Part shown: in pieces, positions 15,009-27,191 of the stretch | Layout: every line of letters starts with the position of its first letter | Position numbering within the stretch: position 1 is the stretch's first letter | NCBI GenBank assembly: GCA_001632425.1 | Contig: KV425568.1 | Span: 201,701-265,700, forward strand | Origin: Neolentinus lepideus HHB14362 ss-1 | Lineage: Eukaryota > Basidiomycota > Agaricomycetes > Gloeophyllales > Gloeophyllaceae | Direction of reading: 5' to 3' | DNA length: 64,000 nucleotides | Notes under the pieces: model-generated | Seen by the model: only the letters and a program-made list of their open reading frames with translations | The model's database searches: none | Told to the model about the DNA's origin: nothing | Position numbers and translations under genes: made by a program

Positions 15009-16544
15009 TCACGGCACGTACACGACGAGAAGCACATTCACAATGAGCTTCTCCAGTGTTCCATTTGACACGAATGGAACCTTCTCCCTGGTTCGAGGTT
15101 GACTCCAGTCTGATAAGATGGTGATGTTTGACTCCTCGAGAGGAATGGCGCCACTGTATTCGACTCTGCTTCGAAGGTCATCGACTTCGTCATTCTGGTC
15201 GCCGTATATGCTGAAGGTCCCTCGTACAGCAGCTGCGCGCCGAGCTCCGTTCACAGTAGCGATGGGTGTCCGCGCACCCATCATATCAATTTCGTCTACA
15301 CACTCCACTGCGTGGTCAACGGGCCATATGTATCCTCCTGCTGTCCACCGTAGCTCTGGAGAAAGTTTCCATAGCTTGAGTGCGTGGTAAAGTAAAGAGT
15401 CCCCCCCTTTGAGCTATCATAGAAAGGTAAGCGGCCCGAACATGCAGCTGCGGTAATGGAACATACATTCGGGACCAATGAGTCCGCTATCACTTCAGCA
15501 GGGTTCACGCCGTAATCACCGGTCAGATAGAATCCTATCAGAGCCCCGCGAGACGCATTAAGGATGTCGATGAGCTGATCGAGGAAGTAGTCGCTCGGAG
15601 AGATCAAAGGATCTGGAGTGGGTCCAGACGGTCCGTGGCTCTTCACATACACTGCGTACGAGATGCAGACCTTGCATCCCTTTTGGACAGTCTCCTGTTC
15701 GTAGTCGCAATCTGAAAGAAATGCCACCCACTCCATATCCCCGCTCTTCCCGCCTCTGCCGTAGAATTTTTCTGTAGTGCCCTCCGTGTCTCGCACGACT
15801 AGAGCGCCGCCGCGGAATCGCACAGGGAGCGTCACTACAATCATAGCCACCCTGGTGTCATTCCGGAGAGCACGTGGCTGCGGGCTCATCTTGCCACCTG
15901 TCACGATCACTTCAAGTTTGTCGCGCACTGCGACGAGATAATGACCGACAGGCAGTGAAGGGAAGAGAGTATTGCGGACTGCGTCGAGGATGGGATGATT
16001 GGCGATCTCGAGAGTCGTGGTCAATGGGAGATTTGGAGGATAGTAGATAGCTTCCGGGTAATTCTCTGAGACATCTGTCGAAAGATATGGCTTGCACGCC
16101 GCTATGAGGACGTCGAGTGCTGGAGGCGTATCATGCTCAACATCGATGGGAAAATCAAGAGCATGCGTTATGCCGCTCTGGAGCGAGTGTTAATATATGT
16201 GCCTCACGGTGATACCAATATGGGGGAATCACCTTCGTGCGAAAAAAGAGCACCAGCTGAGATGGGTCGACGGGAATCCGACCGCAGACGGAGAACGGTC
16301 TATTCTTTGCAGCAATTAAAGCAGAGAGTGCGGAACGGAATCGTTGTTCTGCGTCGTAGTCGGATGACAGACGCCGTAGTGGCTTGTAGGCGCGATGCGG
16401 AGTTTTCGCAGGAGACCGCTCGATCTCGAAGTCCGAGCTGCTTTGACTTCTTTCGAACGGCAGAGGAGGGCTTTCGGAGGTACGTCTGGGCTTCATTGCA
16501 GGCGATGGCATGGCAGGAACGGGAAACGTAGTAAGGGGTAACAT
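15009..16544 (-). CDS. 2OG-Fe(II) oxygenase-like protein, apparently without iron ligands
   Basis: This resembles a large Agaricomycete family related to prolyl-4-hydroxylase-type 2-oxoglutarate dioxygenases. The proposed start is ATG 16544, with a Ser/Pro/Arg-rich leader. It is followed by FSVCGRIPVDPSQLVLFFRTK, an intron at 16178-16232, then GITHALDFPIDVEHDTPPA and a double-stranded beta-helix-like region. From memory, active relatives carry HxD before a VVxLP strand, a second His in an EHEV-like stretch and an Arg after it. Here the corresponding stretches read SPQPRALRNDTRVAMIVVTLP, SDCDYEQETV and GCKVCISYAVYV, so His, Asp and the second His all appear replaced. A possible in-frame intron (15404-15466) and a 41-base intron near 15.3 kb (joining LQSY to VECVDEIDMM) make the 3' model uncertain. 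The stop is at 15009. Function unknown; possibly a non-catalytic family member. Confidence 0.6.
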
Positions 16545-17926
16545 TGCGCAGACGTATATCGTTAAGAGCGTTCAAGGGTCGTATCAAGTTCCAGAGGGCA
16601 GTGGTAGGGAGTGACGAATGTGAGAGGGAAAGAGTCTGTTGGTTATAGAGCCCCAGAGGCTATGATGCAGGCAGAAGCCTAAGCCACGGCTTTCAAAGAG
16701 CGATGGTAACCGCACGCAGATAACTTGGGATATCTGCGATAGAGACAAGGAAAGGCCACGCCCTAGTAGCGTGTTTTCACCATGTGAAAGGAGACACCTA
16801 GCACGTCACTCGGAGCATGTTTACAAAGGAACTAATCGCAGGTTCCAGACACCCAGATGACCGCCGGAGGTTTATCTCTGCCAGTTAGCCTATGAAAAGA
16901 ACAGAAAGAGTTCTTCCCTTATGTCTTGTGTATGTAAGTTGTTCAACATCGAGGAAACCCCAAGGTACAAGAGCTCGTCGGCAAGATTATCGAGAAGTAC
17001 AATACAGTCCAGGCCCATGACAGAAAGAAGCGCACAGGAGTGATCACAATTGCGTGAGTCCACTGCAACGTGTTGTTGGCGGCGTCGGCACCCAGATACA
17101 GCTGGGGCATGTATGATCATGTATACACTGGAATAGAGTGGGCATCTCCTTGCTGAGCGCTACCTGCCCAAGGTTCATGGAAGATCCAAGACCATAGGGA
17201 TCCGAGCATTCAGCAAGGCCTGTTGTGGTATCGGCATCGTCAGAACAATGAGCATGCCTACTGGTGATGCCAGGCATATGAGTGCAGATTGACTCCGAGG
17301 CTTGCCCAAAGCTGCCTGCACTCTTCAAGCGGACAATACGGATCACGACACATCGATCCGCGTTCATTTTCATCGCCTGCGCTATCGGGTCGCGCACAAA
17401 AGAGGTACGGGAGTCTGGAGATGCGCTGGATATACGCGTGGCGGTGGTGATGGCAGCAGGAAGAAAGAAACGCACGCGCAGTTTCGACCCACTATGCATA
17501 ACTCATTTACTGGTAAATCATGATTCCGCAGCGTGTTTAACCCATCGTGGATCATCTACTCACTTTCAATGCAAGGCAGATGGAGAACACCGCAGTCTCC
17601 TAGTGGTCAGCACATGTACACAAGTTCCGGGTAAATGACAAGCCCCATCATCATACGCAGGCTTTGCTGTGGTCGACGAGCGTTCGAAGAATTGTACACC
17701 GGTACCACGACAAAAGTCACTGTGGATATACGGATACCAGCCTAACGCCCCTTGCTGTCATCCCCTGTGGTCCGAGCTCGGACGTTTAATACAAAGTATA
17801 TACCGCTGTGCTGCTAGGTATGCGTATGGCAATGCAAGACTAATGGAAATATTACGGTATGACGTGTTGATACAAAGTCCGCCCATACGAAGAAATGATC
17901 TATAACGATGCAAGTGAAATAATAAC
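16545..17926. other. Intergenic region with no supported gene
   Basis: This stretch lies between two minus-strand genes. Short reading frames on both strands show no domain, signal peptide or splice-consistent continuation. Only the putative TATA element near 16645 is marked. Confidence 0.5.
16643..16648 (-). promoter_or_regulatory. Putative TATA box of the 2OG-oxygenase-like gene
   Basis: The minus strand reads ctataacc about 100 bases upstream of the ATG at 16544, a normal position for a fungal TATA element. It also supports that start codon. Confidence 0.4.
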
Positions 17927-20204
17927 TTATAGGGTGTAGCTCACCGCGTCCCGGTCGTCCGCCCACAGCCTAGCGTACTCGAGACATAGCCTGTACACAT
18001 AAACTAAAAGCAGATAAGACAGAAATAGCGAGACCTGTAATGGAAGAACGCACCTTCCATGTCCACCTTCCGTCCGACGGTCCGCTTCCAGTGCTTGCCA
18101 GCGCGTGCAATCCGGCGCAGACGTCTGTCGCCGTCGTGCGTTGACCGTTTGTCCAGCGTCCCCGTCAAATTCGCCGCGACAAGCGTCGACTCCGAGGGCC
18201 CAGAGAAGAACGCGTGAATATTGTAAATCTCCTTGTATGTTGATGAGAGGGGAATAAAGTGCAGCCTGTGCGAGTAATGAGGGCCAGGCAAATTTCAACA
18301 AAAATTATAGCACTTACCAAGGCTGTATCCAATCCGAGAAAAACTCTTGGTACACCGTCGACTTGACCACTGCGCTATCAGAGGCCAGGAACGCCATAAA
18401 CCTTCCCGAGTAACTCATCCCATCGAAGTCAACCAGGTACTTGTGCGACCAATGTTCGCCTAGCGGCACTGGGTCCGAGAACCTCAACTCCTTCTGCATC
18501 GTCGCCAGACCGCCCGGGTAGTTGTTCTTGTCGACGGCGGTCGTGAACGCGACATCCATGAGCTCCTCGTTCAGCGCAGACGCAGGCACAACTGTGCTGA
18601 GGTACTCCCCCGAGCCCGAGGGGTCTAGAAACACGACTGTGTGCTCTGTGCGTGACCTGTCACTCGCCATCCGGACGAACCTGTGTCAAGCCGTGTCAGT
18701 ATTGGAGGGTCCATCATGAGCCAATGTCATTCATACCTCTGGCGCTGATACTGATGCGCGAATCCGGGAGGCGAGCTCCCACCACCCGTCGTCGCGCCCC
18801 GCCAGAAAATTTTATCGTTCTTCAGCTCCCAGGGCATCTCCATATCATCCACATCCTTCAGAATCATATTGACCGCGTCCCACCCGTAGGTGTACTTAGG
18901 CGTCGAACCGTGGTAATAATGACTTGGAATCCGAATATCCCCAAAGCCGAGACCTTTCGCAGGCGAGAGTATGGGATATAGCACAGAGATTGTCCGCCAA
19001 TCCGAGAAGAAGTGTCCCTGGAAGTAGTGAGCCCATGGATTGTCGCAGAACGAGAAGCGTGTGTCGGTGCCTTCGGCGAACGTGAACTCCTGTGCTGGGT
19101 CCGCATCGGTGCTATACAATGCCCGGATGGTACGGTTCACGACGGAGGGACGGAGCGAACTGAAGAGTTGACGTGCCGGGGATGTGGGGGCACAGGTGCG
19201 TCGGTAGGCCTCCCATACGTTGCCTGAGCCCCGCCAATCAGCCGTGAAGTCGCCAACCATAGAGTGGACGCCGCCCGAAGAGTCTTGGGTTGTAAGATTA
19301 GGGTACTTTTGGTGCTCCCAGGGAACGAGGATCCGTCCCTCGGCTTTGGCGTTTATAGGAAAGTCCAGGTCAGGTAGCTATACACGATTGTCACACTTGA
19401 GGAAAAGAAGAAATATGAGAAACGCACTCTCTGCTCAAACGGCTCTATCATTCGTCTGAAACCATGCGCCCGCGAACTAGCCTCGGCGTCGTCAAACCCG
19501 TTGTGGAGATTAACTGTAGAGCCTTTCCCATCCCGCACACGCACGATATCAATGGAGGGCAACGAACTGACCTTTTACCGTCTTAGTTTGGAAACCATGT
19601 TAAGACATGCAAGGTCACTCACTTGTTGCACCCGTCTTCGGAATTCCTTTCCGGAGATGTTTCTGAACGGCGCCAAATCTTCCATGAGCCCATCAAATTC
19701 GTCCATCATCCTGAACTCATTTTGCTTCGCAAACGCAAACCACTCGTCAAATCCCTTCGGCGGGTCCATGTCGTACCTGTTCCGATACTCAACAACCGCC
19801 GCATCCAACGTCTCGCTCTGTCGATTTAGCATGCCCTTGAACCTCTCCTCTGCATCCTTCATAAGCTTTGGTATGGGGTGTTCCTTAGCTTTGCTGCCAG
19901 CAAGACCAAACGCGTCCACGGACAACCATTTCCGGCTCGGTTTCTCGCTCTTGTACCCCGCAAAGACGCCGCACTGGACGGAGACGAAGAAGACCGCAAA
20001 TATGAATATTAGGCCTCGCCGATACGCCCAGGCGGCATCGACAGCGGGCATGATGGAGAACGCAGACAAACCTGTACCGCGTTCGATGTCGGGCACATGC
20101 GCGTACGTTGAGCGGTTCAGCCACCGCGACAGCGGAGGCTGTTTGCGTCTATTTGGCATCGCTCGCGCCTCGTGCCACCCACTGCTCACCGATTCCGTTG
20201 GCAT
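17927..20204 (-). CDS. GT90 (CAP10-like) glycosyltransferase, type II membrane protein
   Basis: This belongs to the family of Cryptococcus CAP10 and xylosyltransferase CXT1, and of POGLUT/KDELC proteins. These transfer xylose or glucose in the secretory pathway. Six exons (19623-20204, 19428-19571, 18737-19377, 18318-18680, 18054-18265, 17927-18003) sum to 2019 bases, giving 672 residues. A cytosolic tail of about 70 residues is followed by one membrane segment (GLIFIFAVFFVSVQCGVF) and a lumenal stem. The GT90 core includes FSFCDNPWAHYF, IRIPSHYYHGSTPKYTYGWD, KIFWRGATTGGG, KYLVDFDGMSYSGRFMAFL and KSTVYQEFFSDWIQPWLHFI, and ends with the donor-binding C-terminal helices. The conserved DNPW, WRG and DG.SYS..F blocks are present, so it is probably active. 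It lies 8 kb from SGNH and GT69 genes of related function. Confidence 0.93.
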
Positions 20205-21963
20205 TAAATATTATGCCTTCAGCGTTGTCTGCAACGTCCGCGGAGCAAGAGGCTAGTGACAAGATCGAAGAGCGCACAAGAATAGCACGCAACGCTGGCT
20301 GGCTTTGTTTATACTATTGCATCAGGCGCCCATCTAATACTCGCTCCACCCCCCGCTGGACCCATGATTCTCGGTTTATCAGATTCACCATCATCATATG
20401 CTGACTCCTCGGTTCTGCGTTCATCAAACCTTGCTCCTAGCGAACTATGGCCATGGCGAGTCTGCGTCTTGTCAGACCAATTGTACTTTTGCCTGAACAT
20501 GGACAAGCTGTTCTGTATTTGTCCGGGCTCTGACGTCTCAGGCCATCCAGCGGCAATCTGTCTAATCTGTCTAATCTTCCTCCATACTCTATTCGTCCTT
20601 CTATTCGGAGAATCACCAATTGGGGAATCTCGAGCAGTTCTGGTTTACTTCCGGCCCCCGCTGGGCGGTGCATTTCGTTCTTCCCTCATTCAGTGTTACC
20701 TTCTGGATTCAGACTCTACAGCACTCATTCAATCGCTGCTAGGTTCGGACAGAATATGCCAAAGGACCTCGAGGCATATTACCAACAGTTCAATCAAGCC
20801 CAAAGTTACGACCTGCGCGCAGGCACAGACTGCATATACAGTATCATATTTCCGATCAACACATCGACTGGACTAGAATATGCCATGAACCAGGTACAAT
20901 CTTTCGCGGGTCTGCTGTCTGTCATGCATTCACTTACTTCTCCTCAGTTCTCATCTTGAGTCTCTGGGGTCTGCTCAATGTGGTTACTCCCTGTTGCCAT
21001 AGCCCAAGTCATTAACGCGGAATAGTCTGAAACATCTAAACAACACCACAGGCTCGTTGCTACCGCTCCCTTACACAGAACTCCGGTAAACCCGCAGCAC
21101 CAGTCTCTACCTGGATTACGTTTTACAAAATATTCATTACTCCGCTGTTGTTTTTGTGGTTTATCGGTATCGACAAGAACAAACCGTTAAGATCACCCCC
21201 AGGTAGATCATATCCCCCTTGTGCACGGCGTGCTACGATCCGGTCGCAAGCTCTTGACAAGTACAGGATTTTCACAGTATACAACATCTAATTACTGGTG
21301 AATCCTCCAATGAGGTTCCCGGGTCGATCTGGCTCCTGAACTATCCATGGAACGCACGAAGATGGTGCCAGTGTGAAGAAGAAATTCTTGGAACCAGTGA
21401 TCGCCTAGTACTAGCTGCAAAAGGACGCGATAGTCGGCGAAAACACGACTTCGCATGTTGAACGTTGATGTACCACCGAATCGATCTCGCCAATTCTCGC
21501 AATACTCTACTTTCCAGCGACACCACCGACAAATCGAACAATTGAAGGTCCAAAGACCCGAACTTCCGACTCTGCATGTTTGTCTTGAAGCCTGGACTCC
21601 ACGGTTTCCCTGCTAGTGATTTGGGCAACCTCCTCTATGAACTACTGTTGAACTGTCGAATAACCTCGAAGGCTGGACTATGATTCGCTAGTAAGTGATT
21701 TGACGGCCAATCAAACGCCTTGATGGTCAGTGTCTATTGATTCCAGGAAGATGACTTAATCACGTCTGGACGCCCAGTAGCACTAGATCACGAATGGCTG
21801 TCACCATCCCAAGCAAGATTGCTCACGGAAATGGTCTTCATAGGTGCCTTTTGCTCCTTGCTGTCTCCTATGCGATGATCATGCCTGTATTATATTCATA
21901 CAACAGTAGTGATTACTCGACAGGTCTACTGCATGTTACGACTTCTACTACTGCTGTTTGTCA
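20205..21963. other. Intergenic region with no supported gene
   Basis: There are 1.76 kb between the 5' end of the GT90 gene and the 3' end of SDR copy 2. A 170-codon plus-strand frame (20364-20876) and shorter ones exist, but their composition is irregular and no domain or homologous motif can be seen. I treat them as chance frames. The first 150 bp presumably hold the GT90 promoter. Confidence 0.5.
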
Positions 21964-23268
<1,305 letters not shown>

Positions 23269-23350
23269 TCACAATATCGAATAAGTAGTGTACTGTGTGG
23301 ATGGTGGGAGAATGAAAGATGGGGCTTTTGTTGTGCAATCTTAAGAGCCA

Positions 23351-23357
23351 TTATATA
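23351..23357 (-). promoter_or_regulatory. Putative TATA box of SDR copy 2
   Basis: The minus strand reads aggtatataatgg about 95 bases upstream of the ATG at 23256, a conventional TATA position. Confidence 0.5.
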
Positions 23358-23502
23358 CCTCGATGGGCACCACCAGTGACTGTCGGTGACGCTGCAGCAT
23401 GTCCGTTATTCTGGGATAGACACGTGACGTCATCTATAGCCATTAGAATACATGTATATATATTGCGACGATCCATACAATCCCACCAAATTAACATTGC
23501 AG

Positions 23503-23584
23503 GGGCACTTGGCACAGTGGTAGCGCGCACGCTTCGCATTGAATGACTTGCGTGAGGTCGGGAGTTCGATCCTCCCAGTGTCCA
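23503..23584 (+). tRNA. tRNA-Ala, anticodon CGC, with a 10-base intron
   Basis: The acceptor arm GGGCACT pairs with AGTGTCC (one G-U pair), followed by discriminator A. The D arm contains AGTGGTAG. The anticodon stem CACGC/GCGTG encloses the loop TTCGCA-T, so the anticodon is CGC (reading GCG, alanine). An intron of about 10 bases (about 23539-23548) follows the base 3' of the anticodon, the standard nuclear tRNA intron position. The T arm is GGGAG-TTCGATC-CTCCC. These internal regions correspond to RNA polymerase III A and B boxes. Confidence 0.9.
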
Positions 23585-23585
23585 C

Positions 23586-23590
23586 TTTTT
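23586..23590 (+). terminator. RNA polymerase III terminator of the tRNA
   Basis: A run of five T residues begins two bases after the mature tRNA end, the standard Pol III stop signal. A second TTTTT follows ten bases later. Confidence 0.8.
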
Positions 23591-23830
23591 GCTCATTTTT
23601 GATCTCCCAACGACTCTTTTAAACATTTTAACCACTTCGATTCATGCCAAGTGACAGTAGAAATATCACGAGGTTTCGTGGGTATCTTCTCAAGTTTGTA
23701 CTTTTGGTGTGTGCTCTGCATGACATAGAATAGCTCGTACAAATGAAGATCATGCGCATACAGACATGAGATGTGCGGGTAGAAGCAACAAAGACTTCGA
23801 TGAACTGCCCCTCGAACGCTCCCGACTCGT

Positions 23831-24472
23831 CTATTCAACGACCACCGTTTGAAGGCCCTGCGAGCATTGAGCCGTAAGGATATGGTTGAACAAACGGACG
23901 ACTTAACAGACGTACCTTGAACGATGCGACGGGAACGTGACTGGCGTACGTGAAGAGCTTCTCCTTCGCGTTCTCGTCATCATTCCGTTTCCCTGCAAAG
24001 CAGGGTCAGTCTCGTCCCACCAGCCTACATTCTCTGCTACCCTCCTCTCCACCACCGAACTTATTTAAATCAAGATAACACTACTCACGCTCAAGCTTCA
24101 CTCGAATACGGTGCGGCACGTTCTTAATACCCTGCTCCCACAGCGCCTGATTGAGTTTGGGGTCGATCCGGACCTCCGACGTGCCCATCGTCTTCTGTGC
24201 AAACTCCACGACGGACTTGACGGCGCGGGGCGCCCGCTTTTTGAAGGAGAGACCAAAGACGCGCTTGTGTAGATGAATGGTGTACTCCCGGGTCACGACA
24301 TCCTGGAGGGCGGAGCGAGTCTTGCCACCGGTCTTATACACATATATTAGTCTTGTTAGCTTTATAAGTCATAGACGCTAAACCACACCTTTTTCTTCTG
24401 GGAGGTTCTAGGGGCCTACATGGGCAGCAATTTAACGTACTTTCAGCAACGAGGACAGCAGCGACGCACCAT
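23831..24472 (-). CDS. RPL31: 60S ribosomal protein eL31
   Basis: This is a large-subunit ribosomal protein at the peptide exit tunnel. The model has five exons: 24470-24472 (the ATG alone), 24389-24415, 24089-24332, 23916-23992 and 23831-23857. These sum to 378 bases and give 125 residues, the normal length. Protein blocks include [57 protein letters not shown] and the terminal [20 protein letters not shown]. The first intron falls directly after the start codon, leaving a second coding exon of nine codons (APRTSQKKK). The 5' end is head-to-head with eL34. The ATG assignment relies on the splice at gtgcgtcg...gcccatgtag; an alternative 5' exon is possible. Confidence 0.95.
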
Positions 24473-24983
24473 GTCTTGAGGATGTCGGGGTCGATGAGAT
24501 CGGTGAAATATGTGCGCGAAGTTGCAGCCACCCAATGCCAAATGAGGCCAAACAAGATAGAGTTTGCGGGGGCGTGCGTCGTACTGTACAGACACCGGGA
24601 GTTGCCGATTCATCCAGACGGAGTACACAATCGGTACTGGCGCCGGCATCGACAAGCTTCAAGAACAAGGTGAGTCCATGCGTTATGCTCGGCTGCTCGA
24701 CGTTGTGTTCGGTGATTCTGACGGTCCGTTCGGATTGTGCAGGTCTTCTCCCTTAACGTGAGTTTTCCGAACACCGTGCGTCTCATATGTCGGGTTGCAG
24801 TATCTGGCAATGAGCTCGGGATGGAATTGGAAGACACGGGTGGACTGGGTAGCCGAGCAGAGCCAATCATGATTCGGAAACGCCGCTTATGCTGGTTGAG
24901 AGTGAAAGGATGTGCCGTCATACGCTGAAAGACAAGCAGTAAGAGTCGCCACAGCTGACTTTATTTCTGTTCATCCAGTCGCA
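24473..24983. promoter_or_regulatory. Bidirectional promoter between eL31 and eL34
   Basis: These 511 bp separate the start codons of two divergently transcribed large-subunit ribosomal protein genes, which need equal expression. A pyrimidine-rich acceptor-like sequence just before the eL34 ATG (ttatttctgttcatccag) suggests a 5'-UTR intron. The true intergenic core is therefore shorter than 511 bp. Confidence 0.6.
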
Positions 24984-25444
24984 ATGGCCCAACGAGTCAC
25001 CCTCCGTAAGCGCACGCCCTACAACACCACCTCCAACCGCCGGCGTGTGGTCAAGACTCCCGGTGGCAAGCTTGTCTACCACCACATCCGCAAGCTCGCG
25101 TCCGCGCCCAAGTGCGGTGACTGTGGAACTGCTCTCCCTGGTGTACGTGTCGTAATGGCATTGTGAGATATGATGCTTATGGCTTCTACGCGTAGATTCC
25201 CGCCCTCCGCCCCCGCCAGTACGCTACCATCTCCAAGCGTCAAAAGACTGTCAACCGGGCATACGGCGGCTCAAGATGTGGTGATTGCACGAAGCAGCGG
25301 TTTGTGCCTCCTCTTTCATCTCCTTTTCCCCCTCACTCACTCTCTACCCTCCATCTCAGCATCCTTCGCGCATTCCTGGTTGAGGAGGCCAAGATCGTCA
25401 AACGGGTGATCAAGACCCAGCAGCAGGCGGCCAAGAGGAAGTAA
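24984..25444 (+). CDS. RPL34: 60S ribosomal protein eL34
   Basis: Three exons (24984-25142, 25196-25299, 25360-25444) total 348 bases and encode 115 residues. The start MAQRVTLRKRTPYNTTSN and the blocks TPGGKLVYHHIRK, PKCGDCGTALPGIPALRP, YGGSRC and RILRAFLVEEAKIVK are those of eL34. The zinc-binding cysteine pairs CGDC and CGDC are both present. The basic tail AAKRK ends at 25444. It shares its upstream region with eL31. Confidence 0.97.
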
Positions 25445-26301
25445 AGTGCTTCCTTCCCGCGTGCTGTAGGAGAGCGAGGAGGGTTTGCTTTTGTCGTGCT
25501 TGCTATCACTACTTTCCCCTTTATGGCGACTACTATGCGTCCATGTATTCTGGCAAAAATGCGACTGATGAAGTCGGTATGCGATACTTGCCTTGCGAGA
25601 AGGCGCGTCCGGGTCAATGCGATTGTGCGCGTCTGCCATGTCGTTCGCGCTAGACGTCTTTTTGCAGTAGACGTGTTCATTGCATCGCTCGGTGGAAAGA
25701 TTGTCCTCATCTCAGTCCCTGTTATGTCGCAGAGCGATGCCACAATATTACCCCTGCGCTAGTTTGCCTGATGAACACAAATCACCAGCTGCGACAGTCA
25801 TTTCGCAATGTTCCTCCGTCTCCTGCTCTATGTACATTGAGCCTGTAAATCGACTGCCTTGGCATCTAGGCAAGACTACAGTCTTTCCGCAACTTTTGCT
25901 GGGGCAGTGTCTTGGTTAATGACAGTGTTCTCTGTTCCTCATCTGATCTGCAGGTCAAGTTATCATTGTTTCATGAGCCTCCATCGACAATTCATCATGA
26001 TGCATTACCCCGTGTAGAGATTGTGTAGAGATGGACAGGGTCCTTCCAGAATTCAAATATTGACGCCTGTTATTCCGACCAGATCTCGACGTGCTTGGTC
26101 GCTTCGAGGCAATTCGAAACCCTTGCTCGATGTCCGTCGACAAGTGCATTTTCTCTGGATCCTCCACATCGAACTTAGAACTGCCGAACAATTGATATGA
26201 TACGCCGCATTTGTGGCTTGTTTTGAGTACACAAAGCTTGACGTCAAATCCTACTGTACCCCCGCCCGGTGAGAGCTTGCATCGAATTATAGCTGTCTAT
26301 T

Positions 26302-26642
26302 AGAGCGTATTTGCAGCGCCCAAACGGCCAATTTTATTCAGAAATTTGGAACTGCCAATTCATAAAAACGTGGCAAGGAATGCCGTAACCGAGGGTTAAT
26401 TGTTGCAAAGACTTGCCCATAGCACTCGCGTTTTCCACTCTTTCGACTTCATTTTTTTTCAGGGATGAAATGTCGATACATACGACTCTGATGCATCCAA
26501 GAATGGTCTTGATATGCTGAGCTTTGGAGGAAACCGAGCATCAGTGAAACATCAGTTGCCCTATTTTTAGCCATCACTCGCGGTTGATCCCAAAAATTGG
26601 AACTCTCTTTCACAAAACTTTTGGGCGCTGCAAATACGCTCT
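26302..26642. mobile_element. MITE-like element, 341 bp with 23 bp perfect terminal inverted repeats
   Basis: Bases 26302-26324 (starting AGAGCGTATTTGCAGCGCCC) are the exact reverse complement of 26620-26642. Directly outside both ends is the trinucleotide ATT (26299-26301 and 26643-26645), compatible with a 3 bp target-site duplication. The interior has no coding capacity. It carries subterminal copies of TTGGAACT near both ends. Size, perfect TIRs, short TSD and lack of a transposase make it a miniature inverted-repeat transposable element. A 3 bp TSD would fit a PIF/Harbinger-like superfamily, but that assignment is inference. Confidence 0.8.
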
Positions 26643-27070
26643 ATTACAACGCTCGAAAACACGCTCAGACGCGTGGAATAGCACAAGAACGGCATCGTCC
26701 ATGTGTGCATGTGTCACGGGTGGCAGGTTCTTTTGACTTCCATTTCTGGAACAAACGATTGTTCAACTTGACGCATTCCGCATAGACATGCCTTTTGCCC
26801 ACAAAGGCGCTCCCTTTCTACTTTTGTGCGATGCATCGGTCTAGCAATGTCTTCGGGTCCGGCTGGCGTGCTCAGCGTAATGGCGAGTCCGTAAAATACC
26901 AGGAAATACAAGAAAAGTTCTCCTGGAGACTAGCGAAATGGATGTTGTCCCGGAACCCCGAGGGGACTCCTCTCACGCAAAGAGACTACCTTTCGGATGC
27001 CCAAGATAGGACATGTCCTGTTCATCAGAATGCTATAATGGGGGCCGACCAGCCCCCATTGTCACACCAC

Positions 27071-27076
27071 TATAAA
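27071..27076 (+). promoter_or_regulatory. Putative TATA box of the CFEM gene
   Basis: ccactataaaatc lies 116 bases upstream of the ATG at 27192, and a CT-rich initiator-like stretch follows. Confidence 0.6.
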
Positions 27077-27191
27077 ATCTTCCTTTGACTGACCATCCGC
27101 TCACAACTCTCTCGAGTCTACCTGCTGCACCGTCCGATCTCTTCGCCTTCTAGGCCTCTGCAGTTATCTATCAATACCCTAAGTTATCGTT

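Larger units (their letters stand above)
25445..27191. other. Long intergenic region holding a MITE-like element
   Basis: No gene is supported between eL34 and the CFEM gene. Several short frames are present without recognisable content. Two things stand out: the 341 bp inverted-repeat element at 26302-26642, and the TATA box of the next gene. Confidence 0.5.

Noticed and set aside
20364..20876. 170-codon plus-strand open frame
   Set aside because: Composition is irregular, it has no domain or signal, and it overlaps other frames of similar quality; most likely chance.
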